Source: Bernardetia sp. MNP-M8
GTDB taxonomy: Bacteria > Bacteroidota > Bacteroidia > Cytophagales > Bernardetiaceae
Assembly (NCBI RefSeq): GCF_037126285.1
Contig: NZ_CP147012.1
Span: 2,440,001-2,504,000 of the forward strand
Direction: 5' to 3'
Length of the DNA stretch: 64,000 nt
Positions 17,981 to 26,913 of the stretch are shown piece after piece. The position numbers were made by a program, and so were the translations under genes. Within the stretch, counting starts at the first letter, position 1. Each line of letters opens with the position of its first letter. Below the pieces are notes generated by a model that searched no databases, was not told the origin of the DNA, and saw nothing but the letters and a program-made list of their open reading frames with translations.

Positions 17981-19708
17981 ATGGAATCTCTTAGAAAATC
18001 ATTCAGACAATTAACTTCAATTACAAAAATCAGTCTATTAGCAACTTCTACTGTATTTGTTGTAGCCTGTAATTCTTCAAAAACATCAAATTATGAAATG
18101 GCAGATGGCGTAGCTACTGAACAAAACCACAGAATAGCTTCTTCTCCCACAAAAATTAGCCGTAATAAAGAGAAAAAAGATATTTCATACAACACAACTC
18201 AAGATGCAGACTATGCTGCTGGTGCTGTGATGGATGAGGCTGAAATGTATATCTCTGATGATAAAATTTCTCAAAACACAGAAGAATACCAAAAACAGAT
18301 AGAAAATAAATTCATTCAATCTCTCAAAGAACCTCTATCTACTTTTTCGATTGATGTTGATAATGCTTCTTATTCAAATGCTCGTCGTTTTATTCAATCT
18401 GGTCAGCTTCCCAATGCTGATGCTGTTCGTATCGAAGAATTTATCAATTACTTTAATTACGATTATCAAAAACCTACAGGAAAACATCCTTTTTCAGTCA
18501 GTACAGAAATTTCTACAGCTCCTTGGAATGAAAAACATAAATTAGTTCACGTCGGAATTCAAGGAAAAGATTTGGATTATGATAATCTTGCGCCTTCAAA
18601 TTTAGTTTTTTTGATTGATGCTTCTGGTTCAATGGAGGCACAAAACAAATTACCTCTTCTTCGTTCTTCGCTCAAACTTCTTCTTACACAATTAAGCAAA
18701 AACGACCGTATTGCGATTGTTGCTTATGCAGGTGCAGCAGGTTTGGTTTTGGAATCTACACCAGCCACAGAAACAGACAAAATTATGAACGCCTTAGAAG
18801 CCGTTTCGGCAGGTGGAAGCACAGCAGGTGGCGCAGGAATCCAACTTGCTTACAGTTTAGCAAAAGATAATTTGATAAAAGAAGGAAACAACCGAGTTAT
18901 TTTGTGTACCGATGGCGATTTTAATGTAGGCGTAAATTCTCCAAAAGAATTAGTAACTATGATTGAAAGCAAAAGAAATGACGGAATTTATTTGACTGTT
19001 TGTGGTTTTGGGATGGGAAATTATAAAGACCATCAAATGGAAGATTTGAGTAATGCAGGAAACGGAAATTACTTTTATATCGACAATATTCAAGAAGCAA
19101 AAAAGGTTTTTGTAACACAAATGAGAGCCACACTCTTTACAATTGCTAAAGATGTCAAAATTCAAATTGAGTTTAATCCTACAAAAGTAGCAGCCTATCG
19201 TTTGATTGGTTACGAAAACAGAATGCTTGCAAAAGAAGACTTTAACGATGACAAAAAAGATGCTGGTGAACTTGGAGCAGGACACACTGTAACAGCTCTT
19301 TACGAAATTATTCCAGTTGGTGTAAAAAGCGATTTTTTTCCTTCAGTAGATGATTTGCGTTATCAGAAAGAAGAAAATAAAATAAAAGCATCTTATACGG
19401 CTGCTGCCTCTTCTGACGAGTTATTAAACTTAAAATTGCGTTACAAAAAGCCAAATGAAGATACAAGTAATTTGATTGTCAATCCATTGAAAGATGATAA
19501 TATTGCTTTAGAAAAAACATCTGATAATTTCCGTTTTTCGGCTGCCGTAGCAGAATTTGGAATGATTCTGAAAAACTCTGAATTTAAGTCGAATGCTTCT
19601 TATAATCAAGTTATTACACTTGCCAAAAATGCAAAAGGAAAAGATACAGAAGGCTACCGTACAGAGTTTTTGAAATTGGTAGAAAGCTGTCAACTTATGT
19701 CCAAATAA
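17981..19708 (+). CDS. VWA-domain lipoprotein (YfbK-like)
   Basis: A 575-residue lipoprotein (lipobox FVVAC, Cys30). After a linker, residues of about 105-190 match the conserved N-terminal segment of YfbK-like proteins (PLSTFSIDVDNASYSNARRF). Then comes a von Willebrand A domain with an intact metal site: Asp213-Ala-Ser-Gly-Ser217, a later Thr, and 'LCTDGDFNVG'. The C-terminal region, about 390-575, matches the DUF3520-type tail. It is a periplasm-facing, metal-dependent adhesion or scaffold protein; its partner is unknown. A clear terminator follows. Confidence 0.92.
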   Translation: MESLRKSFRQLTSITKISLLATSTVFVVACNSSKTSNYEMADGVATEQNHRIASSPTKISRNKEKKDISYNTTQDADYAAGAVMDEAEMYISDDKISQNTEEYQKQIENKFIQSLKEPLSTFSIDVDNASYSNARRFIQSGQLPNADAVRIEEFINYFNYDYQKPTGKHPFSVSTEISTAPWNEKHKLVHVGIQGKDLDYDNLAPSNLVFLIDASGSMEAQNKLPLLRSSLKLLLTQLSKNDRIAIVAYAGAAGLVLESTPATETDKIMNALEAVSAGGSTAGGAGIQLAYSLAKDNLIKEGNNRVILCTDGDFNVGVNSPKELVTMIESKRNDGIYLTVCGFGMGNYKDHQMEDLSNAGNGNYFYIDNIQEAKKVFVTQMRATLFTIAKDVKIQIEFNPTKVAAYRLIGYENRMLAKEDFNDDKKDAGELGAGHTVTALYEIIPVGVKSDFFPSVDDLRYQKEENKIKASYTAAASSDELLNLKLRYKKPNEDTSNLIVNPLKDDNIALEKTSDNFRFSAAVAEFGMILKNSEFKSNASYNQVITLAKNAKGKDTEGYRTEFLKLVESCQLMSK

Positions 19709-19769
19709 GGTCTAAGTAAAACAATAAAATGCACTTATGAAAAACTAAAATTAATCACCAAATTTATCT

Positions 19770-19809
19770 AAAAAAGCCATTTCTAATTTAATTTAGGAAT
19801 GGCTTTTTT
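19770..19809 (+). terminator. Rho-independent terminator
   Basis: Stem AAAAAAGCCATT / AATGGCTTTTTT with a short A/T loop and a T-run, about 60 bases after the VWA gene stop. Confidence 0.85.
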
Positions 19810-19879
19810 GCGTTATGTTCCCCTAAAGACTTGGTTTTGCTGAGTGAGGGCTGTGGAGTGAAACTAAATACATTTGTAG

Positions 19880-19899
19880 GTTCGTAGCACACTACGAAC
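19880..19899. repeat. Short palindrome GTTCGTAG-CACA-CTACGAAC
   Basis: An 8-bp stem and 4-base loop just downstream of the membrane-protein stop at 19908. It may act as a terminator-like hairpin but has no T-run in either direction. Confidence 0.6.
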
Positions 19900-19907
19900 A
19901 AGTGTGT

Positions 19908-20597
19908 TTATACATTGTTAGGTGCTTTTTTTCTTACTACCAATTGTCTAATACTAGCTAAGTGTGAAAACAAAACTATCGGAACTATCACTGTTGGAAG
20001 CCATACAAAAGGAAAGTAAGTTACTCCAATATTGGGTTGATCAAATGCTAATTGTTGAAAGGGAGTTTGTGCACTTAATACAGCTATTACCAATATATTA
20101 ATCAATAACCCTAAACACACAATATTCCATAGTAGAAGACCTTTTCTTCCTATTATTTTCTTAACAAACACGAAATAATATACTATTGGAGCTGTAATTC
20201 CTGATATGATGTCATAATTATAGCCATCAAAGGTCATTAAATCAGGAATTAACCCACCTAAAAAGATATAATAAAGAGTTATTTCCACAGGAATGCGTAC
20301 AATATGCACTATGTTTAAATATTTTAGGCTAAGGCTATCAATAAACTTTTTGCCCTTTTTATTGGTAAAAAGTATCAAAATAAATAAAATAGTCGGAGCA
20401 AGTAATAAAGTAAACCTTGGTGGAAATGTTCCCAATTTTTGGTAAAATCCAGTTACTCCTAATACACCTACAATAAGCATCCAGATAATAATGCCGTAAA
20501 GAGTTTTTTTATGATTAGAAGCTTTAAAAAATAACCAAACAGAGATTAGGGTTGTTAGAATTAGCCCAAGAGAGGTGAAAATTGAAATATCTGCCAT
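19908..20597 (-). CDS. Seven-helix-type integral membrane protein of unknown function
   Basis: A 229-residue inner-membrane protein starting at MADISIFTSLG (20597); the longer frame adds 18 polar residues. About seven hydrophobic helices are visible, with charged connecting loops (NHKK, TNKKGKKF, VVRKKAP). No transporter or enzyme motif is recognised. It is 81 bp downstream of the Crp-like regulator on the same strand, so it is probably the regulator's cotranscribed target. Confidence 0.75.
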   Translation of the reverse strand: MADISIFTSLGLILTTLISVWLFFKASNHKKTLYGIIIWMLIVGVLGVTGFYQKLGTFPPRFTLLLAPTILFILILFTNKKGKKFIDSLSLKYLNIVHIVRIPVEITLYYIFLGGLIPDLMTFDGYNYDIISGITAPIVYYFVFVKKIIGRKGLLLWNIVCLGLLINILVIAVLSAQTPFQQLAFDQPNIGVTYFPFVWLPTVIVPIVLFSHLASIRQLVVRKKAPNNV

Positions 20598-20678
20598 TTT
20601 GTAATTGTTTATTGTGAAATTCAAAGTTAGGCAGTCAAAAATACAATCCACTTGACAAAAGGCAAGAAAAAGCTAGAG

Positions 20679-21257
20679 TTATTTTTTCTTTCGTATTCTA
20701 CTTAGTGTACTATCTGTAACTCCTATATAGGAAGCTATATATTTTAAGGGTACATATTTTATTATTTCAGGTCTTGAAGTCAGTAAGTGGTGGTAGCGTT
20801 GTTCGGCAGTTTGATTAATCATTGCATAGTTTCTCTTTTTGGAAGCGATGAATTCTTTAACTAAAATAGCTCTTCCGAAATCTCTAAAGGCAGGTTTATG
20901 ATGAAACAGTGTGTTTAATTCTTCGTAAGAAATGCGATAGCCTGTACAATCAGTTAGAGCTTGAATATTTGTTTCAGATTTAACTCTATTGAAAAAAGAG
21001 GTAATTTCAAAAACGATATTATTTTCTGTGAAAATATCTGTAGTGATTTCATTTCCTTCTAAATCATAAAGAAAAACTCTCATTAATCCTTTTTGAAGAA
21101 AAAAATAGTCATCACTAACTTTATTCTCTTCTAAAAAAAGTGAATTCTTTTCAATTTTTGTAAAGTGAAATGTATTAGCAATTTCTTCAGCTTCAATTTC
21201 ATTTATTGGAATGATTTGTTTAATGAAATTTATTAATGAAGATTTATTTTTATCCAT
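20679..21257 (-). CDS. Crp/Fnr-family transcriptional regulator
   Basis: A 192-residue regulator. Residues of about 15-115 form a cyclic-nucleotide-type beta-roll (ENKVSDDYFFLQKGLMRVFLYDLEGNEI). The usual phosphate-binding RxS/T of cAMP binders is not evident, as is common in this Bacteroidota subgroup. The C-terminal helix-turn-helix is short (VPLKYIASYIGVTDSTLSRIRKK). No cysteine cluster for a 4Fe-4S centre is present. The divergent-looking leader at 21281-21348 holds a palindrome AACGCA-AC-TGCGTT that could be its own site. It heads a likely operon with the seven-helix membrane protein. Confidence 0.88.
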   Translation of the reverse strand: MDKNKSSLINFIKQIIPINEIEAEEIANTFHFTKIEKNSLFLEENKVSDDYFFLQKGLMRVFLYDLEGNEITTDIFTENNIVFEITSFFNRVKSETNIQALTDCTGYRISYEELNTLFHHKPAFRDFGRAILVKEFIASKKRNYAMINQTAEQRYHHLLTSRPEIIKYVPLKYIASYIGVTDSTLSRIRKKK

Positions 21258-21280
21258 ATTTCAAATTGCATCTAATGTGT

Positions 21281-21306
21281 TTATAAACGCAACTGCGTTC
21301 AGTTAT
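21281..21306. promoter_or_regulatory. Putative operator, shared with the leader of the next upstream gene
   Basis: TTATAAACGCAACTGCGTT is largely repeated as TTATAAATTCAACTGCATT at 21867-21885 before the 98-residue membrane protein gene. The core AACGCA-AC-TGCGTT is palindromic here. The location, 24 bases upstream of the regulator's start codon, suggests autoregulation; this is inference. Confidence 0.4.
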
Positions 21307-21310
21307 TTAA

Positions 21311-21348
21311 AAACACCACCAATTCCAAAAAAAGAATTAATGGTGTTT
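21311..21348 (-). terminator. Probable terminator of the 98-residue membrane protein gene
   Basis: AAACACCA / TGGTGTTT arms with inner AATTC / GAATT pairing. Read leftward, the stem is followed by TTTTTAAAT. It is about 170 bases after the upstream gene's stop. Confidence 0.5.
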
Positions 21349-21515
21349 ACAATATACAGAAGATAATGATTTTTTCTACTAAGTTTAAATTTTGATTATG
21401 AAATAAAAATGCTTGAACAACAAATACATGCTACAAGCCGAATACATATAAATCCCTCATTAAAAACGAGCAATAGCCTGTGGAGTCAAAATTGTTATTA
21501 TTTGTTGTTTCATAA

Positions 21516-21812
21516 TTAACCACTGTTTAAGCAACTTAAACACATTAAAGAATGAAGTCTGTAACCCCAAAAAGTTAAAGTCACAGCGAAAATCAAGAGT
21601 AAAATAAAAATTTTATGTTGCTTTTGCCGAACCAGTCCATTAAGACCAAACAAAAATATTAGTCCTGAAATGAAGTACAATATTATTCCGAAAAAATGTC
21701 CACTATTCATATGACTGTTTGCTGTCTTTTGTGCATATGGTAAAAGCAAAAAATAGATCAATAAGTTAACCACTATAATTGTCGTCAATATATATGTGTC
21801 CTTTTTTCTCAC
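21516..21812 (-). CDS. Small integral membrane protein of unknown function
   Basis: A 98-residue protein with three predicted membrane helices (about 8-27, 38-57, 68-87) and a Cys-x-x-Cys pair in the C-terminal tail (SLMCLSCLNSG). No family recognised. It lies on the same strand as, and upstream of, the Crp-like regulator. A leader element similar to the regulator's suggests shared control. Confidence 0.6.
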   Translation of the reverse strand: MRKKDTYILTTIIVVNLLIYFLLLPYAQKTANSHMNSGHFFGIILYFISGLIFLFGLNGLVRQKQHKIFILLLIFAVTLTFWGYRLHSLMCLSCLNSG

Positions 21813-21921
21813 TTTATTTTAGTCTGTCGCCGTGTCGTCATAGGGTGTGACACATAACTTATTTATAAATTCAACTGCATTTGGTATTTGCAATATACAA
21901 AAAAGAACGATTCTTAATTTT

Positions 21922-21948
21922 AATTACTACCTAACCATCTTTCTATTT
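21922..21948 (-). pseudogene. Fragment of the metH 3' end (27 bp)
   Basis: Read on the minus strand it encodes I-E-R-W-L-G-S-N-stop, identical to the residues near the end of MetH. It matches 22917-22943 with a single base difference (26 of 27). It brackets, with metH, the RAYT gene and its hairpins. Confidence 0.8.
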
Positions 21949-22029
21949 GTACTCTCAAAACACAAGTCTAAGACTTGCCAATTGATAAATCGTAGTGAAA
22001 CACTACGCTTAACAGAGGGATAGATTTAA

Positions 22030-22060
22030 TTGTCCGATACCTATGAAGGTGTACTGACAA
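22030..22060. repeat. REP-like hairpin 1 (RAYT downstream)
   Basis: Two-part stem: TTGTC, bulge CG, ATACCT, loop ATGA, AGGTGT, bulge ACT, GACAA. It has the same plan as the three hairpins on the other side of the RAYT gene. Confidence 0.8.
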
Positions 22061-22142
22061 TCCGTTTTTGTCAGACACTTTAACTTCGTTGAGAGCTAAA
22101 GTCGTTCACAAGTGTCAGTCAGCACAGTTGAGGACAAAACTT

Positions 22143-22730
22143 TCAGAATATAAATTTTAGCTTTTCCTCTGGAATCATTTGATACGACTCTTTCAAAAAA
22201 TTATCTTTGTCAAAATCTATAAACTGATTTGCTAATTCCTTATTACACAATGTTCCGTTTCTAAGTTTAGCATAATCTTGAAAAGAGCAAAACTCCCAAT
22301 TTTCTAACTTTGTTACTAAACCTGCTTTCAAAGGATTTTGATGAATATAGTAGAAACAAGTATCAGCATAATTTGCACTTCCTTCCTCCAAACTCTTCGC
22401 TGTGGTTTTGGGTTTGAAAAGTACATTTTGCCTTCCTCTTTCTGCATTCGAACCTTTTGCATAACTACTCAAAACAATTCGAAAAGCGTTTGAAAGTTTA
22501 TTTGTAGTAATGTTTCCTAATTTCATTTCCTGTACTGAATATTCTGTTGTGGAAATCAAAAAATGAAAATGATTAGGCATTAAACAATAATTTATTATCT
22601 CACAATAAGGAGCAACGTGCTTTTTCACAAATCGCAAGAAATACAAATAGTTCTCCCTATTGAAAAATAACTGTTGTTTATTATTTCCTCTATTGTAGAT
22701 ATGGTATAGTTGTTCAGATTGAAGGTACAT
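22143..22730 (-). CDS. REP-associated tyrosine transposase (RAYT, Y1_Tnp/HUH superfamily)
   Basis: A 195-residue HUH-type single-strand DNA nuclease of the TnpA-REP group. It opens with 'YHIYNRGNNKQQLFF'. The metal-binding HUH motif is His54-Phe-His56 in MPNHFHFL. The catalytic tyrosine is in the 'FYYIHQNPLKAGLV' block (Tyr128). Length and motifs are intact, so it is probably active. RAYTs recognise and cut short palindromic REP hairpins; three matching hairpins lie just upstream (22746-22894) and others downstream. The whole unit sits between two copies of the metH terminus. No TnpB or other transposase partner is present. Confidence 0.93.
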   Translation of the reverse strand: MYLQSEQLYHIYNRGNNKQQLFFNRENYLYFLRFVKKHVAPYCEIINYCLMPNHFHFLISTTEYSVQEMKLGNITTNKLSNAFRIVLSSYAKGSNAERGRQNVLFKPKTTAKSLEEGSANYADTCFYYIHQNPLKAGLVTKLENWEFCSFQDYAKLRNGTLCNKELANQFIDFDKDNFLKESYQMIPEEKLKFIF

Positions 22731-22745
22731 TTCGTATTTTGATTG

Positions 22746-22779
22746 AACTGTCAGGACACCTCAAAGGTGTCGGACAGTT
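22746..22779. repeat. REP-like hairpin 2 (RAYT upstream)
   Basis: AACTGTC, bulge AG, GACACCT, loop CAA, AGGTGTC, bulge G, GACAGTT: a 14-bp stem with an asymmetric internal bulge. Confidence 0.88.
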
Positions 22780-22808
22780 AGGGTTAAGTTGTGATAAAGT
22801 ATGTAATA

Positions 22809-22841
22809 ATTGTCTGACACTTATGAAAGTGTACCGACAAT
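22809..22841. repeat. REP-like hairpin 3 (RAYT upstream)
   Basis: ATTGTC, bulge TG, ACACTT, loop ATGA, AAGTGT, bulge ACC, GACAAT. Its design and loop equal those of hairpin 1 on the far side of the gene. Confidence 0.88.
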
Positions 22842-22857
22842 ACATAAGTTTGTATTT

Positions 22858-22894
22858 AAACTGTCAGATACTTTCACAAGTGTCGGTACAGTTT
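22858..22894. repeat. REP-like hairpin 4 (RAYT upstream)
   Basis: AAACTGT, bulge CAG, ATACTT, loop TCAC, AAGTGT, bulge CGGT, ACAGTTT. It ends about 12 bases from the metH stop codon. Confidence 0.88.
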
Positions 22895-22905
22895 ACGCTG
22901 TAAAA

Positions 22906-25900
22906 TCAATAATTCAAATTACTACCCAACCATCTTTCTATTTCTTCTACCGACATATTTTTGCGTTTTGCATAATCTTCTATTTGGTCTTTGCTGATTC
23001 TTCCTACTCCAAAATAAATAGATTCGGGGTGGGAAAAATACAAACCTGAAACGGCTGCCGTTGGTAACATGGCTAAACTTTCGGTAAGTTCAATTCCTGT
23101 TTTTTCGGTGGCTTTTAGTAAGTCAAATAAAAGGGTTTTTTCGGTGTGGTCTGGATTTGCAGGATACCCTGGTGCTGGACGAATACCTACATATTTTTCT
23201 CTTACAATATCTTCTTTTGTGAGGTTTTCGTCTTTTTGATAGCCCCAATATTGTGTACGAGTTTGTTTGTGCAATAACTCTGCAAAGGCTTCGGCTAATC
23301 TATCGGCTAAGGCTTGCAACATAATTTTGCTATAATCATCGTTTTTAGCTTCAAATTCTGCTAGTTTTTTCTCAATTCCGATGCCTGTCGTTACTGCAAA
23401 AAGACCGATATAATCCTTTAAACCCGTTTCTTTTGGTGCAACAAAATCAGAAATACAAAGATTTGGCGTTTTTCCTGTTTTTTCTTGTTGCTGACGAAGA
23501 TTTCTAAAATAAGTCAAAACTTCGGTGCGCTCGTCATTCGTATAAATCTCAATATCATCGTCATTGACAACATTGGCAGGATAAAAACCAATTGCAGCAT
23601 TAGCAGTCAGCCAACGACCAGAAATGATTTTGTCCATCATTTTTTGAGCATCATCAAATAATTTTTTTGCTTCATTTCCATGATGTTTGTGGTCAAAAAT
23701 ACGTGGGTATGCACCTGTAAGTCCCCACGTCATGAAAAACGGACTCCAATCAATAAATTCTCTGATTTCAGAAAGATTATAATTATTGAAATAACGATTT
23801 CCTAAAAATGTAGGTTCTGTAAGTGTCGTTTTATTCCAATCAATTTTGAGTTTATTGCGTCTTGCTTCTTGAATGGGAATATATTTTGCTTCTGACTGTC
23901 GTTTTTTGTGGTCTTCTGCAAGTAATGTATATTCGTCTCTTACTGTTTTTGAATACTTCTCTTTTGCTTCATCATTCAATAAATTTGTCATTACAGGAAC
24001 TGCCTTTGAAGCATCCACGACATGAACCACTGAACCCGAATAGCTAGGTGCAACTTTTACAGCCGTATGAATACGTGAAGTAGTCGCTCCACCAATCAAA
24101 AGAGGAAGTTTTAAGCCTTGTTTTTCCATTTGCTGCGCCACAAAAACCATTTCATCAAGAGATGGCGTAATAAGTCCACTAAGTCCAATTACATCAACAC
24201 CATGGTTGACAGCTTCTTGCAAAATTTTATCAGCAGGAACCATTACACCCAAATCCACAACATCATAATTGTTACACGCCAAAACAACACCTACAATATT
24301 TTTTCCAATATCATGAACATCACCTTTTACAGTTGCTAAAAGAATCTTACCGTTTTTCTTTACTTCCTGTCCAGAATCACGCAATTTTTGTTTTTCTATT
24401 TCCAAGAAAGGCACTAAATGAGCAACAGCTTGTTTCATCACACGAGCCGATTTTACAACTTGTGGTAAAAACATTTTTCCTTCTCCAAACAAATCTCCTA
24501 CTACATTCATTCCGTCCATTAAAGCACCTTCAATGACGTGCAAAGGATGGTCTACTTTCAAACGTGCTTCTTCTGTATCTTCAATGATATATTCTGTAAT
24601 TCCGTTTACTAACGAATATTCAAGACGCTTTTCGACAGAATTTTCTCTCCATGTTTCGTCTTTTACTCGTTTTTTTCCTTCTCCTCTGTATTTTTCAGCA
24701 ATATCTACTAGAAGTTCTGTTCCGTTTTCAGGATTTTTATTCAAAACTACATCTTCAACGTACTTCAAAAGTTCCTTATCAACATTATCATACACTTCTA
24801 ACATTCCAGCATTTACGATTCCCATATCCATTCCTGCTTTTACGGCATGGTACAAGAAAACGGCATGAATTGCTTCACGAACTACATCATTTCCACGAAA
24901 CGAAAACGAAACATTACTTACTCCACCACTTACTTTAGCATGGGGTAGGTTTTCTTTAATCCATCTTGTCGCATTGATAAAATCGACAGCATAATTATTA
25001 TGCTCATCAATTCCTGTGGCGATAGCAAAAATATTAGGGTCAAAAATTACGTCTTCAGCAGGAAAACCAAGTTCATCTACCCAAATATCATAACTGCGTT
25101 TACAAATTTCTATTTTTCTTTCAAACGTATCTGCTTGTCCGTCTTCATCAAAAGCCATAATAATAACAGCAGCACCATAACGACGAACGAGCCGAGCTTG
25201 TTCGATAAACTTTTCTTTTCCTTCTTTGAGTGAAATTGAGTTTACAATTCCTTTTCCTTGCACACATTTCAAACCTGCTTCTATGATTTCCCATTTTGAG
25301 GAATCTATCATAATTGGAAGTTTGGCAATGTCTGGCTCTGAACCTACCAAATTCAAGAAATGAACCATTGCATTTTTTGAATCCAACATTCCCTCATCCA
25401 TGTTGATGTCAATAACTTGCGCTCCACCTTCAACTTGTTGTTTGGCTACGTCTAAGGCTTCTTGAAATTTGCCTTCTTTTATAAGTCTAGCAAACATTTT
25501 TGAACCAGTAACATTGGTACGTTCTCCAACATTTACAAAATTAGTGCTTTTATCAACCGTAAAGGCTTCTAATCCTGACAAACGCATTGCAATTTTGCGC
25601 TCTGGAATCTTACGAGGTTCATGTTTTGCTGCTTCTTCTGCAATGGCTTGAATATGGTCTGGCGTAGTTCCACAACAACCACCAACAATATTAAAAAGAC
25701 CTTCACTAGCAAAATCTTCTAACAAACGACTCATTTGTGTAGCCGTTTCATCGTACTGACCAAATTCGTTTGGAAGTCCTGCATTTGGATAACACGAAAC
25801 ATAGCAATTTGCAACTCGTGAAAGTTCACGCATATACGGTTTCATGAGTGCAGCACCCAAAGCACAATTCAGACCAACAGAAATAATATTGGAATGCGCT

Positions 25901-26634
25901 ATTGAGTTATAAAATGCTTCTGTTGTTTGTCCAGATAAAGTACGTCCACTTGCATCTGTAATTGTTCCCGAAACCATAATCGGCAAACGGTCAGCTTGTG
26001 GAATATTTCTATCATCAAAATATTTTTCTACTGCAAAAAGTGCAGCCTTACAATTTAATGTATCAAAAACGGTTTCTATCAAAATCAAATCAACTCCACC
26101 ATCAACCAAGCCACGAACTTGTTCGTAATAAGCCTCTACCAAATCATCAAATGTAACAGCTCTGTAAGCTGGGTCGTTTACATCTGGCGAAATAGATGCT
26201 GTTCTGTTTGTAGGTCCTATTGCACCAGCTACAAAACGAGGTTTTGTTTCGTGATAAATTCCTCCAAATTCGGCTGCTGCTTCTTTGGCAAGTTTGGCAG
26301 ACTCATAATTGAGTTCATAAGCTAATTCTTCCATTCCATAATCAGCCATGGCAATGGTAGTGGCACTAAACGTATTCGTTTCTACAATATCAGAACCTGC
26401 TGCAAAATATTTTTTATGAATATCTCTGATAATATCAGGTTGAGTAATCGATAAAAGGTCGTTATTTCCTTTTACATCTTGTTTCCAATCTTTAAAACGC
26501 TCACTTCGAAAATCTTCTTCTGTAAGTGTATGGCGTTGAATCATCGTTCCCATTGCACCATCCAATACTAAAATACGTTCTTGAAGGTGTTTGGTAATTA
26601 ATTGATGTATATTTATGCTAGTTTCTGTATTCAT
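22906..26634 (-). CDS. metH: Cobalamin-dependent methionine synthase
   Basis: A 1242-residue enzyme transferring a methyl group from methyltetrahydrofolate to homocysteine through cobalamin. I start at the ATG at 26634; the longer frame opens with GTG inside a palindrome. Modules (numbered from the longer form): homocysteine-binding barrel with zinc cysteines Cys262 and Cys325-Cys326 ([10 protein letters not shown]); pterin-binding barrel from about 365 to 620; cap and B12-binding module with the axial His779 in GDVHDIGKN; and the AdoMet reactivation domain from about 920, with '[12 protein letters not shown]'. All four are intact. It ends WLGSNLNY. A 27-base copy of this end lies beyond the RAYT module. 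I see no cobalamin riboswitch upstream; two palindromic elements occupy the leader. Confidence 0.97.
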   Translation of the reverse strand: MNTETSINIHQLITKHLQERILVLDGAMGTMIQRHTLTEEDFRSERFKDWKQDVKGNNDLLSITQPDIIRDIHKKYFAAGSDIVETNTFSATTIAMADYGMEELAYELNYESAKLAKEAAAEFGGIYHETKPRFVAGAIGPTNRTASISPDVNDPAYRAVTFDDLVEAYYEQVRGLVDGGVDLILIETVFDTLNCKAALFAVEKYFDDRNIPQADRLPIMVSGTITDASGRTLSGQTTEAFYNSIAHSNIISVGLNCALGAALMKPYMRELSRVANCYVSCYPNAGLPNEFGQYDETATQMSRLLEDFASEGLFNIVGGCCGTTPDHIQAIAEEAAKHEPRKIPERKIAMRLSGLEAFTVDKSTNFVNVGERTNVTGSKMFARLIKEGKFQEALDVAKQQVEGGAQVIDINMDEGMLDSKNAMVHFLNLVGSEPDIAKLPIMIDSSKWEIIEAGLKCVQGKGIVNSISLKEGKEKFIEQARLVRRYGAAVIIMAFDEDGQADTFERKIEICKRSYDIWVDELGFPAEDVIFDPNIFAIATGIDEHNNYAVDFINATRWIKENLPHAKVSGGVSNVSFSFRGNDVVREAIHAVFLYHAVKAGMDMGIVNAGMLEVYDNVDKELLKYVEDVVLNKNPENGTELLVDIAEKYRGEGKKRVKDETWRENSVEKRLEYSLVNGITEYIIEDTEEARLKVDHPLHVIEGALMDGMNVVGDLFGEGKMFLPQVVKSARVMKQAVAHLVPFLEIEKQKLRDSGQEVKKNGKILLATVKGDVHDIGKNIVGVVLACNNYDVVDLGVMVPADKILQEAVNHGVDVIGLSGLITPSLDEMVFVAQQMEKQGLKLPLLIGGATTSRIHTAVKVAPSYSGSVVHVVDASKAVPVMTNLLNDEAKEKYSKTVRDEYTLLAEDHKKRQSEAKYIPIQEARRNKLKIDWNKTTLTEPTFLGNRYFNNYNLSEIREFIDWSPFFMTWGLTGAYPRIFDHKHHGNEAKKLFDDAQKMMDKIISGRWLTANAAIGFYPANVVNDDDIEIYTNDERTEVLTYFRNLRQQQEKTGKTPNLCISDFVAPKETGLKDYIGLFAVTTGIGIEKKLAEFEAKNDDYSKIMLQALADRLAEAFAELLHKQTRTQYWGYQKDENLTKEDIVREKYVGIRPAPGYPANPDHTEKTLLFDLLKATEKTGIELTESLAMLPTAAVSGLYFSHPESIYFGVGRISKDQIEDYAKRKNMSVEEIERWLGSNLNY

Positions 26635-26642
26635 ATCTGTAG

Positions 26643-26705
26643 AAGACACTTTTCAAGTGTCTTGTATTTTTAAATTTATATTATAAAAACACTTGAAAAG
26701 TGTTT
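26643..26705. repeat. Double-hairpin palindromic element upstream of metH
   Basis: Hairpin AAGACACTT-TTC-AAGTGTCTT (26643-26663) and hairpin AAACACTT-GAA-AAGTGTTT (26687-26705) are near reverse complements of each other across a 23-base spacer. The GACACTT/AAGTGTC core is shared with the RAYT-side hairpins. Confidence 0.88.
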
Positions 26706-26804
26706 GCTAATCTAATTTCATAAAATTACGAAATTGTAAGGTAATTCATTGTTAATCAAAAGAGTTTAGCAAATGATTTGCAAAATTTTCATACAACAAA
26801 ATAC

Positions 26805-26902
26805 AACAGGGTTAAAACCCTGTTCAATTGAGGAGTGAATATGTAATTTTAACAAAAGCTGAAATTTGACTTTCTTGAATTGGACAGGGTTTTAACCCTG
26901 TT
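26805..26902. repeat. Double-hairpin palindromic element between metH and the acyltransferase gene
   Basis: Arms of 25 bases (26805-26829 and 26878-26902) are reverse complements with one mismatch. Each contains an inner hairpin, AACAGGGTT-AA-AACCCTGTT type. The spacer is 48 bases. Confidence 0.9.
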
Positions 26903-26913
26903 ATGTATAGAAT

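Larger units (their letters stand above)
21813..22142. repeat. RAYT downstream flank with hairpins and a metH-end fragment
   Basis: No gene. From left to right: GTGTC/GACAC hairpin (21832-21853); leader element (21867-21885); a 27-base copy of the metH 3' end (21922-21948); CAAGTC-TAA-GACTTG (21963-21977); CGTAGTG-AAA-CACTACG (21991-22007); a REP-like two-part hairpin (22030-22060); and a widely spaced GACACTT/AAGTGTC pair (22074-22080 and 22110-22116). Confidence 0.75.

Noticed and set aside
22746-22894. CRISPR array from regularly spaced hairpins.
   Set aside because: The units differ in sequence and spacing and have no unique spacers of even length; they fit REP hairpins.
23862-26325. Plus-strand frames of 60-111 residues opposite metH.
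   Set aside because: metH is intact over this region; the frames have skewed composition and no homology pattern.
26635-26913. Cobalamin or SAM riboswitch upstream of metH.
   Set aside because: I found no B12-box-like or SAM-box-like conserved words; the structure here is explained by the two palindromic elements.
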